From contig CM041083.1 of the NCBI GenBank assembly GCA_023079485.1, positions 59,049,847 through 59,113,846 on the forward strand: 64,000 nucleotides of DNA, in the 5' to 3' direction. Below, one piece after another: positions 52,801-62,904 of the stretch. The first letter of the stretch is position 1; every line of letters starts with the position of its first letter. Position numbers and translations under genes: made by a program. This stretch comes from Archilochus colubris (lineage: Eukaryota; Chordata; Aves; Apodiformes; Trochilidae). The notes below the pieces were generated by a model, which saw nothing but the letters and a program-made list of their open reading frames with translations, searched no databases and was not told the DNA's origin.

Positions 52801-55800
52801 TGGTGTATCCAATTTCAACCGCAGGCAGCTGGAGATGATCCTGAACAAGCCAGGACTTAAGTACAAGCCTGTCAGCAACCAGGTATGGCTGCTAAGCCGA
52901 GGGCAATGCCTGCCATGGTGTCACTGCCCTGTAGGGAACACAGTGGCAACACACGGCCTAAGCTGCCATGCACAGAAAGATGACGTAGACTTTGCCACAG
53001 ATGCTCCCCTCCATACTATCACTCTTCTATTTCCAACCTGAAAATATTACTCATCCTATCTGGGCTAAATATAAATATTTGAAGGTGTTGGAACAATCAC
53101 TCTCCTCAGTTTCTGCTCCAGGACTATAAAACTGGTGCCTCCGTGCCAAGCTCCACAACCAGGTTGAGCGCTGACTCAATGCCGATCTTAGATCTCTGCC
53201 ACGTACCTTACTTCAAGTCCAAAAAATTCCCAAGATAAACCATGCAGAGCTAAGCAGTCTTCAATGAAGCCACATCTACCTCAGATGACACCAAACCAAC
53301 CCTAAGTGCAAGGGAAACTGACTCACGCTAGGCTTTTCAAGTTTAAAAGCCATTAGAAATAACTCCTAAATTTCCTGTAATCACTGTCTTGTGCCTTTCC
53401 TGTAAAACATCAGTAAGACTTAGAGAAAAACCTAAATTAAAGAAGAGATTCTATTAAGCAACTTCAGCTAAACAAGCCTGTGAAGATGACAGGCATGTCA
53501 AGGTCACATTACACTAGTGCAGCTCAGAGAAAGCAGCAAGTGGCAGGGACCCACCCAATGCCCAATGTCTTTGCTCGGCATTTGGCAGGTCCCAGCAATT
53601 CCTAGAGATCGCCGGGAAGCTCTTCTGAGTCTTCTGGCACAAACGAATATCCACATTAGCAGTACCAGAGGAGAGGCCAAAGACCAACTGGGACTGACTT
53701 CCCACCCTCAGCGCATGGCCTGAAGGGCTGGGATTGGGACAGGGCACAGCAGGGATGCTGGCTATAGCCTTCATTTCTGTCTTTGGCCTGCAGGGAAAGG
53801 CAGTCTGTGAGAAGAAGAAATTCCAGCACCTTTCACTGGCTTTAACATGCCCAGCACATGCAAACTGCAATCTTCGGAGTGTACCTAAGGCTGCAGTAAG
53901 CATTGCTGCTGCTTCCTGGCGTAAAGGAAAACTGGGCAAAAAATTAAGCCCATCTTAGAGCAGCTAGCCAGCAAGCACAGATGTACCAACCAGCTTCAGA
54001 CTGCCAGCAAACAGTGGTTGCTCTGTCACCTTGTAGATGTCACTTTCCCAGAGACTGAGCTTGCAGTCAGAAAATCTCTGCCTGTAAGGATGTATTTGCA
54101 GTCTGGGAGGGCAGAAGTCATAACAAGGTCACAACTGCTATGGAAGAGCACCTCTCCTTTGAAGACAGGCTGAGAGAGTTGAGATTGTTCAGCCTGGAAA
54201 AGAAAAGGCTCCTGGCAGGCCTCATAGTGGCCTTCCAGTACCTGAAGGGGTCTTGTAAGAAAGCTGGGGGAGAGGACTTCTTAAAAGGGCATGTAGTGAT
54301 AGGCTAAAAGAAGGTAGATTTAAATGAGATATTAGAAAGAAATTCTTCACTGTGAGGGTGACGAGACACAAGAGAAGCTGTGGATGCCCCATCCCTGGAA
54401 GTGTTCAAGGTCAGGCTGGATGAGAGTTTGACCAAACTGGTCTGGTGGGAGGTGTCCCTGCCCATGGCAGGGGTGGTTGGAACTAGATGATCTTTGAGGT
54501 TCCTTCCAACCCAAACCACACTCTGATTCTGTGTCTCACCTTTTGCCTATTTCCCATCACCTCCTATCTGGAATGGCTTATGCCAACATTTATCCTAAAA
54601 ACAACATCAGATTAGTCATCCTGAGTGCAAAAGGCAGAGAAACAAAGATCTGACCCACATGAGATGGGTTGCCCTCCCAACCTGCTACTCAAGCGATCTT
54701 CCCTCACCTTCATCCCTCCCACTTACTGTCACCTTTCCCTGAGGATAAATGAAAATTCCTTGCAGCCAAATTCTAATCACAGATGTTGATCTGCTGTCTG
54801 CCAAAACCCCCAGACAACTGCAATCCAATTCATCACACAGCAATGTTCACTTAGAACAGTAACCACAGATTGAGTTTTTCTATTCCTTATCTTACGTGCA
54901 TACTTTCTTGAAACCATCATCTGATCTGTAGCTCTCACAAATATTGGAATGTGGTCTACTTTTGCATCTGGTCCTGTTGATTAATCATTCTTTCTATTTT
55001 ACTCTTGTAGGTTGAATGCCATCCCTATTTCACCCAACCCAAACTCTTAGAATTTTGCAGACAACACGACATTGTTATTGTTGGATACAGCCCACTGGGA
55101 ACATCAAGGGATGAATCATGGTAAATCTCCATGTTACTGTCTGACAGCAGGGTCACTATCCAGGAAAAGAATAGTTGTTCCCCATTGCTTTGGTCTCTCT
55201 GCAAAATACCTTCACCCACATTTTTCCAAGTAGCTTTGAACTTCAGTGTCTAAATATTACCATTGTGAATATAAACTTGCAACACTCCTGCTTCATGCTG
55301 TTGTCAAAAAATCCCACACAAAGGAGGTCCCTTTAGGTCTCCTCTTAACAGAAAGTACGTGACTGTAACCAGAAATTCTGAGGCTTAGGTAAAAAAAGTA
55401 GAAACTAAGTCAACATTAGGAAATCACATAGGCAGCTGCCTTTGATAGCTGACCAACCTAAATGCCAAAGCTTTTCTTCAGTTTTTCATAGTACTTGTCA
55501 AAAAGTTGTAGTATTTTGTCCATAAACAAATAGATGTCTCTACATTTTGACATTAAAGATAACAGAAGTGTGTGTTTCCTTTTTTGTTCAATTTTTTTTC
55601 AGGGTAAATGTATCCTCCCCTCCTTTACTGAACGATCCTGTGCTGAATGCCATTGGCAAGAAATACAACAAGACAGCTGCACAGGTTGCTTTGCGTTTCA
55701 GCATCCAGCGAGGGGTGGTGGTCATCCCAAAAAGCTTCAATCCACAACGCATCAGAGAGAATTTCCAGGTAAACTTGTACTCCAGTGGTGCGTGGATGAA

Positions 55801-58800
55801 TCCACTTATATTAGCTTAGCCCCTATAGAAGTCAATTTTTCCTTCTCTTTCTGTAGAAAAATGACATGATCAATGTCAACTTTACTGTAGTTGGTGACTT
55901 TTGTCTCCAGCACTTAATGGTATAATGATATGGCAAGAATAGCACAGCATAAACTGGAAATTTTGTTGGGTTTTGACCCTCTGGAGTAGCTAAATTTCCA
56001 GCTAGTGGTATACCCCAGAGCACCAGTTGCTGCAGTGAGTTTGGTAAGTCAGCAGCCCAAGGTTGCTGGCTCTAGGTGTATGAGAACGACTGACTAGTTC
56101 TACCTATTCTTCAGATATGGGGCAGCTTTGTTAAGGCAGGGTCACTGAATACAGATGTGCCAGAAAACTCATGACCTCACCACAAGAAAGCATCTGGCTT
56201 GATCAACACACCCAAATAAGATGAAGCATTGGTTCCCATGTCTCTTGCAGCACTCACCACCCACACTTGCTCCCCACTTTCCCAACCAATGTAACACCTC
56301 CAAAGCTGGTGGCCCAGTACTTGCCAGACTACCTTTCTCCTCTTGCAAGGACTGTAAGCAGATGTGACTGGACTTACTTACATCCTTAAAGCTTTCCTAT
56401 AAATGCAAGTGAGTGTAGATTTTCCGGGAGACAGTACAGAGGAGAGGAGATCAGACTTATGAAATCTGCTACATAGCAATGTTGATTGTATCAATAAATG
56501 CTAACTTACTTCTAACATCTCTTTCCATTAGATCTTCGACTTCTCCCTGACTGAGAAAGAGATGAAAGAAATCGAAGCCCTGAACAAAAACGTTCGTTAT
56601 GTTGAGCTGTTAATGTAAGTCCAAGAAGAATCTTAGGTCCCGACAGAACATTACTGTCTTTTCAGAGATATTTTTAGATCCCTTTTAATTTTTGTGTAAA
56701 CCACCTTATTTTAAGGTAAGGCTTAAATATGGGAGGTCTTTAATGCAGTCTGAAAATGCTTCTGGACCCCTTGCAGAAATAACTGTGGAATATTTGCTTA
56801 CAACTCAAATGTCAAAAGCCACATCATAGAAAGTGACTGTATCTTGGTATTCCATCTCCTTAAACACTTTCTGCTACACGTTGTAATGATGGTCTTGGCC
56901 ACCCACAAGCCACCCATTATCCCTGTCTAGTAGTGTGGGCACAAGAGCTGAAATTCCAACAGGAGCACTTCCCTATCCTTCCCCTCCTTCCCACGTTCAC
57001 TTCCAGTGCTCAGCATGCCATGCTACTGCTAAACTACAGTGGCTTATAGATTCTAAAACTAGTGCTTCCAGAGGCAACTTTCTATCTGGAAGGCTAAGAT
57101 TTAAGAGTACTTTTTCATGAAACTATCAGGCTAAGTTCAAGAGCTCAATTCTTTCTTGCTTAAATACTTCGGTCAGAACATCAAAATTTGCCTACTCGAC
57201 CTTCTCATAAAAGATGATACATCTTAGGGACCACACGTGATGAGAATCTTTGTTTTGGTCTGTCCTCTCACACTTTCTTCTTCAGCAGTCTCCTTCTCCT
57301 GCTGTCGAGTTCTACTTTCTTATTTGGAAAGCAGAAAACCATGAAACTTGTTTGACTGCTAGACTTCCTCCTGAAAGCTAACTAGGCTTGATCTCTTGCT
57401 ACTTGTGATCCCACTCAAAGTAGTTTTGCTTCACCTGAAGGCTGTGCTACCCCAGAAGCCTCAACATCCTTTCTTCCAGAGAATGAGGCCATTTGTTTTT
57501 CCTTCAGCTCACAAGCATCTATGGTTTATGGCCAAACTTTACACTTTCCCACTTCTAGGGTACTCAACATGTAGCTAGATGCTAATTCCTATGCATTTCT
57601 CATTAGCTGGGATTGTCTGCATCTTGCCAAACTGTAGTTTTCTCTAGCACTAAAAGTAATACAAAATAGGACACCAGTATCAATAGCACTCTAAAATACT
57701 GTTACTCAAAAGATGGGGGAATGTGGAGTGTAATGAGGCAACCAGATGCCACTAATTGCCAGGGAGTGAGCATGAGCTTGTGTCAATCCCACCTGTGCCT
57801 AATTAGGGTGGGCCTCCACTGCGCATGAGCAGGACCAGGGGGCCAACCCTAATTAGGCACAGGTGGGCTTGACACAAGCTCATGCTCACTCCCTGGCAAT
57901 TAGTGGCACCTGGTTGCCTCGTTACACTACAGGAATGTTATAAAGGAATAAATAAATCACTTACTATGCTGCATAAATATAATAGAAAATATGAAGTAAA
58001 TTAAAAGCATCATTATGAAGTTCATCTTTCATTTAAGCTCAAGCAGGTGCTCTCCAATTTTAGTTTCTTAAAACTTAAAAAAGTCTTTCATCTATTAGCA
58101 GCACCTAGTTCAAGAAGGATTCTCACAACTGGCCTAACAGATTCTTCTGTGTGTTTTGGTTTATTTTTTCATAGCTAAGTTGAGCTAAAACATGATTTAA
58201 ATCATTAGTGAATATATACACTAAATGTAAACTTAGTGCAAATGCAAGAGCCTTGTCTAGAAGCAAAGTTAAAGAATGCAGAACTTCCTAAGCCATCAAT
58301 CCAAAAACTAATAAACTCAATGCTTTGCTATATCAGACTGAATTTGGTCACAGGAAGCTGCTGAGGACAAGAAACACACACAGGCTTCATAGTATGAACA
58401 TTGCCAGATCCTTTTTTTATAGAAGTGTAATGTTTGGGGGAAAAGGCTTGAATACAGCCTGCCCTAAACTGGAGAAAATTGCCTTCTCTAACAAGTAATG
58501 CTGCTATGAAAGGAACAGATAAATAGATCTATCTGCCTCCTTTGCATTCTCTCTGGAATTGACACTGCAACAGATGAATTACTAGCCTAAAGAGATTTCT
58601 TATTCCATTCAGCAATATATATCTGAAAAAGTCAAACCATCATAGAGAAAGCCTTCTGGTTAGTCAACTTTGTGCAAAATCTTTGGCTGCTCTGATGCAA
58701 ACGCCAGAAGGAATGGAAAAAACCAACTTTTCTCTGGCTCCTCCAGTTATCAGCTACCACGTGGGCTGCATGCAATCCTGTTGCTTTGATGGTGTGAGTA

Positions 58801-60422
58801 AGCCCATACAAATAGGGTATTGCAGTCAGTGGAACAGGTTAGCATGATAAGCAACTGAGCAGAAAATGGAGGTTTTGTATAGAGATGAATATTCCAGGAA
58901 ATCACAGTCTGAAATGGTGTCTTCACTCCTTGGAGAAATCTGGAAGCCTTTCACCAAGCAAGTTTGAGATTAATATGTCTGCTTGCTTTATCTTGTGCTC
59001 CCAGTCTCTGCCATAGATATTCTTCCTTATCAGTTATTACAAGCTGCATTAAGACTTCTGAGTGAATCATTTTCACTCAAAGGTCTCAGATCTTTGAACA
59101 TGTGAGATCTGAATAGGAAGCATACTCCTTAGAAGGAAAGTAGAGATTATGACACTGGTAACTCAGATATTGTCAAATTAAACTGAAACCAAACAAGCCA
59201 GAACGTTGTGGCTTTTTTTTTTTTTTTAAACCAACTCAGTCTGTTAATGTGTAAACACTTGAGCTTGGCTGAATATTGGAATGAAATATTTTGGCACAAC
59301 CAATTCAAAATGTTTGATGTCTTCCAGTTAGTTAACTTCAATATTGTGTAATGTTTCCTTCCCAGACCAGAAGGATTCACAGCTGGGATAAATGCCAGTA
59401 TTTGTTGTGCTCTGCTGTAAAGCACAGCAGCCAGCTGCCATGGTGCACCTGAGAATGTGCTTCAGAAATTTTTGATTTTGTGAATGGAAAGTGTTTGTCA
59501 AGCCAAGGCTTGCATTTTAGCAAAACTTCTCAAACAAAAAAACCTCACAACAAAACAGAACCACCTCTCTCTCAAGTTTGCCAGTAATTGGCAAAAACAG
59601 TGGGGTTTTTTCACCTGCAGTTGACCCTGGAAATTGTCTTCTTGCCTTTTATAATGATCCTGGATCACAGATCTTCTCTGAGCACAGAGTTTTTAAAATG
59701 AAGCCTGAAGCATCTCTACCTTGGGTAGTATGCAGCCATGAACATTTCTTTCTCCCATGCATTGGGTCATCCCAAAGCTGCTTCATAAGTTCTCTGCTCA
59801 TGGTGCTATTAACCTGTCAGAGCACCTACCTATAGGCTAAGCTAAAGGGCAGCCACTTGGACAAACCACTATATCAGACTCAGACCTGCTCATTCCAGCT
59901 TTAAGTCAAAGTAACACAGTCTGGTGTCTCCACCTCTTCTTCAAATACAGACCCTGTTCATGAGGGTCTTTCCAGACATCTGAAGAAAGAAGTCTTCCCC
60001 TTCCACAATGCATGCTTAGTGAAGCCACCACCCTTCCCTACAACTCTTCTGCTAACAAGTTAAATCCACAAATACAGCAAGAAGAGCAGACATACAAACT
60101 ACTCTTGCTGGTTTTTCCCCATCTGTTCTTAAGGTAATACAGTCTGCAGGGTTGAAAAATGCTCCTTCACTGCCCTCTTCTTATATGCACAGGGTTGCTT
60201 GCAAATCTGCAGGGAAAATTACCCAGAGCAGGCAGCTTCTGATTAAGCAGAGGAGCCTTCCACCAAGGCCACCTATATACTGCAAGGAAGAGGTTTGCCA
60301 GGCTCAGGACAGCCTTATCAGTGATGCAATATCCTGCTTCACCCAAGCAGCTCACTTGTTCAATTTGCTCTATCCACAGGTGGCGTGACCATCCAGAGTA
60401 TCCCTTCAGTGATGAATACTGA
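25185..60422 (+). CDS. AKR1D1: AKR1D1, 3-oxo-delta4-steroid 5-beta-reductase (9 coding exons, spliced)
   Basis: Joined exons 25185-25277, 41316-41483, 45943-46059, 50446-50523, 52760-52882, 55011-55120, 55603-55768, 56532-56614 and 60380-60422 give 981 nt and a 326-residue protein, the usual AKR1D1 length. The enzyme is a cytosolic, monomeric (alpha/beta)8-barrel aldo-keto reductase. It uses NADPH to reduce the C4-C5 double bond of 3-oxo-delta4 steroids to the 5-beta (cis A/B ring) product. Substrates include 7-alpha-hydroxycholest-4-en-3-one in bile-acid synthesis, plus testosterone, progesterone and glucocorticoids. Catalytic residues Asp53, Tyr58, Lys87 and Glu120 are present; Glu120 replaces the histidine of other AKRs and defines 5-beta-reductases. 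Cofactor contacts Ser169, Asn170, Gln193, Tyr219, Lys273, Arg279 and Asn283 are present. Positions mutated in human AKR1D1 deficiency (Leu106, Pro133, Pro198, Gly223, Arg261) keep the normal residue. All introns are GT-AG and no frameshift or stop is seen, so the gene looks functional. Confidence 0.96.
25278..41315 (+). other. AKR1D1: AKR1D1 intron 1 (16.0 kb)
   Basis: Donor GTAAGT, acceptor CTCCCATTAG. The first 500 bases belong to the CpG island, and a smaller GC-rich patch lies near 26680-26780. No other coding exon or RNA gene is recognised. A short run of GGTAAACT units is at 35152-35190. The rest is AT-rich unique sequence without a transposon I could name. Confidence 0.85.
35152..35198 (+). 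repeat. short degenerate tandem repeat (GGTAAACT units)
   Basis: GGTAAACT occurs three times and AAACTGAGG twice within 47 bases of intron 1. The core GTAAAC resembles the FOX-factor core, but the final base differs from the usual GTAAACA. Confidence 0.5.
41316..41483 (+). CDS. AKR1D1: AKR1D1 coding exon 2 (residues 32-87)
   Basis: 168 nt in phase 0, the length I know for this exon across AKR1 genes. It carries the AKR signature [14 protein letters not shown] with catalytic Asp53 and the general acid Tyr58. It ends with FYCGK, whose last residue is catalytic Lys87. Donor AAG|GTGAGA. Confidence 0.96.
41484..45942 (+). other. AKR1D1: AKR1D1 intron 2 (4.5 kb)
   Basis: Donor GTGAGA, acceptor TTGCCTCCCCAG. 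It holds no exon or transposon I can recognise. A short TG-rich microsatellite is at 45848-45865, about 80 bases before exon 3. The acceptor's pyrimidine tract is short and preceded by CCCAAAAAAAGAG. Confidence 0.85.
45848..45865 (+). repeat. (TG)n microsatellite with one interruption
   Basis: GTGTGTATGTGTGTGTGT in intron 2, roughly 80 bases upstream of the exon 3 acceptor. TG runs near acceptors can bind splicing factors such as TDP-43/CELF; this is an inference only. Confidence 0.75.
45943..46059 (+). CDS. AKR1D1: AKR1D1 coding exon 3 (residues 88-126)
   Basis: 117 nt in phase 0. It encodes [19 protein letters not shown] and then [17 protein letters not shown]. The Glu in IIEL is residue 120, the substitution that makes AKR1D1 a double-bond reductase; other AKR1 enzymes have His at the matching place. 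Trp89, Leu106 and Pro122 are also present. The donor is AAG|GTAAAA, which lacks the usual G at +5, so it is a weaker splice site than the others. Confidence 0.96.
46079..46095 (+). repeat. poly(A) tract, 17 nt
   Basis: It starts 20 bases downstream of the exon 3 donor. It is a slippage-prone run close to a weak splice site. Confidence 0.85.
48417..48476 (-). mobile_element. CR1 LINE 3' tail, minus strand
   Basis: ATAGAATGGCTAGAGATGG, then AAGGGGCCTTAAAGATCATC and TAGTTCC, is the reverse complement of the CR1 3' end seen near 5000. Only about 60 bases are recognisable. Confidence 0.7.
50335..50362 (+). repeat. (TTTG)n microsatellite
   Basis: TTTG units ending about 84 bases before the exon 4 acceptor in intron 3. 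Confidence 0.8.
50446..50523 (+). CDS. AKR1D1: AKR1D1 coding exon 4 (residues 127-152)
   Basis: 78 nt in phase 0, encoding [20 protein letters not shown] and LCATWE. This is loop A of the steroid pocket, with Tyr132 and Pro133 conserved (Pro133 is a human deficiency site). Donor GAG|GTAAGC; acceptor TTCAG. Confidence 0.95.
50524..52759 (+). other. AKR1D1: AKR1D1 intron 4 (2.2 kb)
   Basis: Donor GTAAGC, acceptor CTTTCTTTGCAG. It contains an A-rich tract at about 50945-51035 that includes 15 consecutive A at 51000-51014. No gene or named transposon is recognised. Confidence 0.85.
52760..52882 (+). CDS. AKR1D1: AKR1D1 coding exon 5 (residues 153-193)
   Basis: 123 nt in phase 0. It encodes [20 protein letters not shown] and the RRQLE helix, ending in KPVSNQ. 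Ser169, Asn170 and Gln193 are the conserved residues that hold the nicotinamide carboxamide. Donor CAG|GTATGG. Confidence 0.96.
52883..55010 (+). other. AKR1D1: AKR1D1 intron 5 (2.1 kb)
   Basis: Donor GTATGG, acceptor TTTTACTCTTGTAG. It contains a + strand CR1 fragment at about 54140-54534. Short open frames near 53514-53958 on both strands have no domain and are not called. Confidence 0.85.
54140..54534 (+). mobile_element. CR1 LINE 3' fragment, plus strand
   Basis: About 395 bases of CR1, from the end of ORF2 (the sequence coding for the [20 protein letters not shown] end, AAGACAGGCTGAGAGAGTTG) through the 3' tail (GTGTCCCTGCCCATGGCAGG, TTCCTTCCAACCC, TGATTCTGTG). It lies in intron 5 in the same sense as AKR1D1. 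Confidence 0.9.
55011..55120 (+). CDS. AKR1D1: AKR1D1 coding exon 6 (residues 194-230, first two bases)
   Basis: 110 nt, leaving phase 2 (the Trp230 codon is split TG|G). It encodes [13 protein letters not shown] and then [12 protein letters not shown]. Pro198 and Gly223, both human deficiency sites, are present; Tyr219 stacks on the nicotinamide. Donor ATG|GTAAAT. Confidence 0.96.
55121..55602 (+). other. AKR1D1: AKR1D1 intron 6 (482 bp)
   Basis: Donor GTAAAT, acceptor CAATTTTTTTTCAG. Unique AT-rich sequence; nothing else is recognised. Confidence 0.9.
55603..55768 (+). CDS. AKR1D1: AKR1D1 coding exon 7 (residues 230-285)
   Basis: 166 nt. It completes Trp230 and encodes [29 protein letters not shown] and [11 protein letters not shown]. 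Lys273 and Ser274 in IPKS and Arg279 bind the 2'-phosphate of NADPH, which sets NADPH preference. Arg261, a human deficiency site, is present. The exon closes in phase 0 with Gln285 and donor CAG|GTAAAC. Confidence 0.96.
55769..56531 (+). other. AKR1D1: AKR1D1 intron 7 (763 bp)
   Basis: Donor GTAAAC, acceptor CTTTCCATTAG. Unique sequence; nothing else is recognised. Confidence 0.9.
56532..56614 (+). CDS. AKR1D1: AKR1D1 coding exon 8 (residues 286-313, first two bases)
   Basis: 83 nt, encoding [20 protein letters not shown] and VRYVELL, the last helices and the start of C-terminal loop C. The Met313 codon is split AT|G. Because the donor is AT|GTAAGT, unspliced RNA reads ATG then TAA, so retention of intron 8 stops the protein at Met313. 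Confidence 0.95.
57725..57931. mobile_element. palindromic foldback element (MITE-like) with target duplication
   Basis: Left arm 57725-57814 and right arm 57841-57931 are inverted copies of each other. They differ at about five of 90 positions and surround a 26 nt loop. The element is flanked by the direct repeat GGAATGT at 57718-57724 and 57932-57938, possibly 8 bp with one mismatch, as expected of a target-site duplication. The outer ends read (G/T)AGTGTAAYGAGGCAACC. The element has no coding capacity. The size, terminal inversion and duplication fit a non-autonomous DNA transposon, perhaps hAT-like; I do not recognise the family. Confidence 0.75.
59213..59227 (+). repeat. poly(T) tract, 15 nt
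   Basis: A simple T run in intron 8. Confidence 0.85.
60380..60422 (+). CDS. AKR1D1: AKR1D1 coding exon 9 (residues 313-326 and stop)
   Basis: 43 coding nt. The first G completes Met313, followed by [13 protein letters not shown] and TGA. This is the C-terminal tail (loop C) that closes the steroid pocket, and its ending matches AKR1D1 closely. Acceptor CTATCCACAG. Confidence 0.95.
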
Positions 60423-60555
60423 AACCAGGGAGTGTCTGGGCAGGTTCCTAAGCTCCATGCCACTAAGCTTTGCTGAAAGAGACCCAACATTTGGTGCTTT
60501 GGCTTCACTGGAGTCTGTTCAAACCAGCATTAAATACATGATGTTTATTTCCTTG
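60423..60555 (+). other. AKR1D1: AKR1D1 3' UTR (minimal extent)
   Basis: Sequence between the stop codon and the first plausible cleavage zone. The true 3' UTR could be longer, using AATAAA at 62838-62843 or 63491-63496. Confidence 0.5.
60529..60534 (+). terminator. AKR1D1: candidate poly(A) signal ATTAAA
   Basis: ATTAAA, the commonest variant signal, lies 107 bases after the stop codon. A T/GT-rich stretch (CCTTGTCTTGTCTGTCTCTT, 60551-60570) follows at the right distance for a downstream element. Confidence 0.5.
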
Positions 60556-61143
60556 TCTTGTCTGTCTCTTATTGCTACTGAAAAGCAAATCTATTTAACC
60601 TGTTGAATCTCTGATTTTAGCTTAGGAGGCTTTAACTCTGAGCATGGAAGCTTCAAAACCAACAGCTGGTAAAACTGAAGGTTTGTCTTGCAAATAAGCT
60701 CACTAGTTGAAACCAAATCATTTCCAGACTACAGCATATTCCTCTCTGAATTTGAAACAAGAAGTTCTGCTCCAGTAGATGTAAAGCAGTACCATTTTGT
60801 TTCACAGCTCAGGTGAAAGTTAGGAGTGGTGGACTAACTGGATTCAAGATATATATGTACCTTTGTATATTGATATAGATTTTACTGCTTCCAACAGTAA
60901 AGCCACTTTTGCTCTGGACAGATTTTTCTTCAGCCACATACACAAACTGCATTCCATAGGTAGACTCAGCTGGCTCCACATGCAATTAGTTCAACCCCTG
61001 AAGGATTAAGGACATTCTTACAACCTCACCATCACCTCATAAAAACACAAGAGAGTAGGTGGATATAGATGTAATAGTCATACAAAGGCCTCATGCAAAT
61101 ACCCTGGAGACAGTCTAAAGATTTGGCAGTATATTAGGTACAC

Positions 61144-61195
61144 GGTTGAACATGATGATTTTAAAGGTCTTTTCCAATCAAATGATCCTATGAGT
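61144..61195 (+). mobile_element. decayed CR1 LINE 3' tail
   Basis: GGTTGAACATGATGATTTTA, then AAGGTCTTTTCCAATCAAATG and ATCCTATGA, follows the CR1 3' end pattern seen elsewhere in the window with more changes. Confidence 0.6.
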
Positions 61196-62772
61196 CCATA
61201 TTTGAGCTGCTGTACAAGGATGGTATTGCACAGCGTTGCATATGCAACCTGGAGCTAACACTAGCAAGAGCCTCATCTCATGAGATTAAATATCCCTTAA
61301 ATGGCTGAACTGTTCCACAAACTGATCCTCAACCAAGAAAATCTGTTCACTTTAAAATTCTTAGTCTTTTGTATAAACTCCTAGACAAGAGAATGCTGAA
61401 TTAGGAAGTTAATTTTTAAAGCAGGAGACAGATGTATTTTATTAAATGCCACTTTCTGACATGCTTTGAGACTACAAAACACTAGCAGGTCCAAGAAAAG
61501 GTAGGAATCAGACAGAAGCAGCTGAGTTAAAACCTGGAAATTTCCTCCTGTCTGTCCTCAGCTCTCTGAAATCTGAGGGCAGAAGCATGGACACCAGAGT
61601 ACAGAAGACTAGCTCCTTCAGCATTCATTTCTTTTTCAGACCACTTTTTTTTTCCCAACAAATTTTTCATCCTATAGGCACATCAGCAGAAGGTTGCTTT
61701 CCTTCTCTTGTGTGTCCAAGCACTCCAGTTCCCTGCAGCAGAGGGAGCACACCAGGAAGGTACTGGAGAAGACACTGAACTGTACACAGAGAGAGTACTT
61801 CATGTACTAAAACATGCATACTGCCATTGGAAAATGGGTCATACACAGTCTTCAATCTGCAGCATCTGCTTTTATTTATTACTGTTGCTATTTATCACCC
61901 CTGGAGTGACTGAAAGAGGAAAAGAGTGTACAGTTCATGGAGACACTTCTGTTGGGTCAGGGTGTGTTCCTCAGAGCTGATGCAAGGAGACCCAGCAGTG
62001 ACCATTTCACAGGAGGAGTAGGCAAGGCTCTCAAATGGGTCTGGTTCCAATGAATCCGTGGATGAGCTCAGTGGGCACCACTAGAGAAGTGAGGTCTCTT
62101 CACTGGAGGTTAACTTCACATGGCTGTTATAAATCCACTTGCAAAACCATGTCAATAGAGGAGCATTCTGCTTCCTGGAGGTTACCTTAGGGCAATTCCT
62201 ACTTTATTCTACTACCCCACTTGGGCCAGAGGGGAAAATAAAAAAAGGTGGTGTAGGTATAGCTGAGGGGGCAGATGACACATTAGAAATCTGATGTAAA
62301 TTTAAGGATAATCCCAAGGTCAGGTGGAGTTCTGCTCCCAGTGGTGGTCAGAATCACTATCACAGCCCTGCTTTGCCCCTTTGCAAACAACTGAGGTCCT
62401 AGCCAAAAAAGCATGAACATAATCCAAGTCTACATTCAAGTGCCAGAGAGAAGCAGTTACCACCATACCAAACATGTTATTCCAGTTGCTTTGTAAGTAC
62501 AAGCCTTAAATAGAGCTGTAGGGGCTTAACTGTTTTACAGTAGCACTGTACAAATTTTTGCTCTAACTTGACCAGGTGCAAGTCTCCAGCCATGCCCAAT
62601 GCTCAGGCTGGCTTTGGCAAAGCTCTTGTTTTCCACACTGCAAATGTCAACTGATGTTCAGCTTAAATGCTCACAACAACCCTTTCACAGGTATCTGCTC
62701 TTTCCAAACATCCCCCCAGAAGTTAGGCAGCACTTGAGGTCTAATAAATCTGGTGGCCATGTATGTGTGAGT

Positions 62773-62800
62773 AAAACCTTTCTAACAAAACCTTTCTAAC
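62773..62800 (+). repeat. 14 bp tandem duplication
   Basis: AAAACCTTTCTAAC occurs twice in direct succession without a mismatch, suggesting a recent local duplication. Confidence 0.85.
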
Positions 62801-62882
62801 AGGAAATATCCTATAATCAAGTCTCCAATCTGTATGGAATAAACAGGCAGGACAGATTGCGTTTCTCCAGCCCAAGTTGTGC

Positions 62883-62904
62883 AAAAAAAAAAAAAAAAAA
62901 AAAA
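62883..62904 (+). repeat. poly(A) tract, 22 nt
   Basis: An uninterrupted run of 22 A. No retroposed body could be recognised upstream. Confidence 0.9.

Larger units (their letters stand above)
56615..60379 (+). other. AKR1D1: AKR1D1 intron 8 (3.8 kb)
   Basis: Donor GTAAGT, acceptor TGCTCTATCCACAG. It contains the 207 bp palindromic element at 57725-57931, overlapping AATAAA hexamers at 57947-57956 and a T15 run at 59213-59227. No other exon is recognised. Confidence 0.88.
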
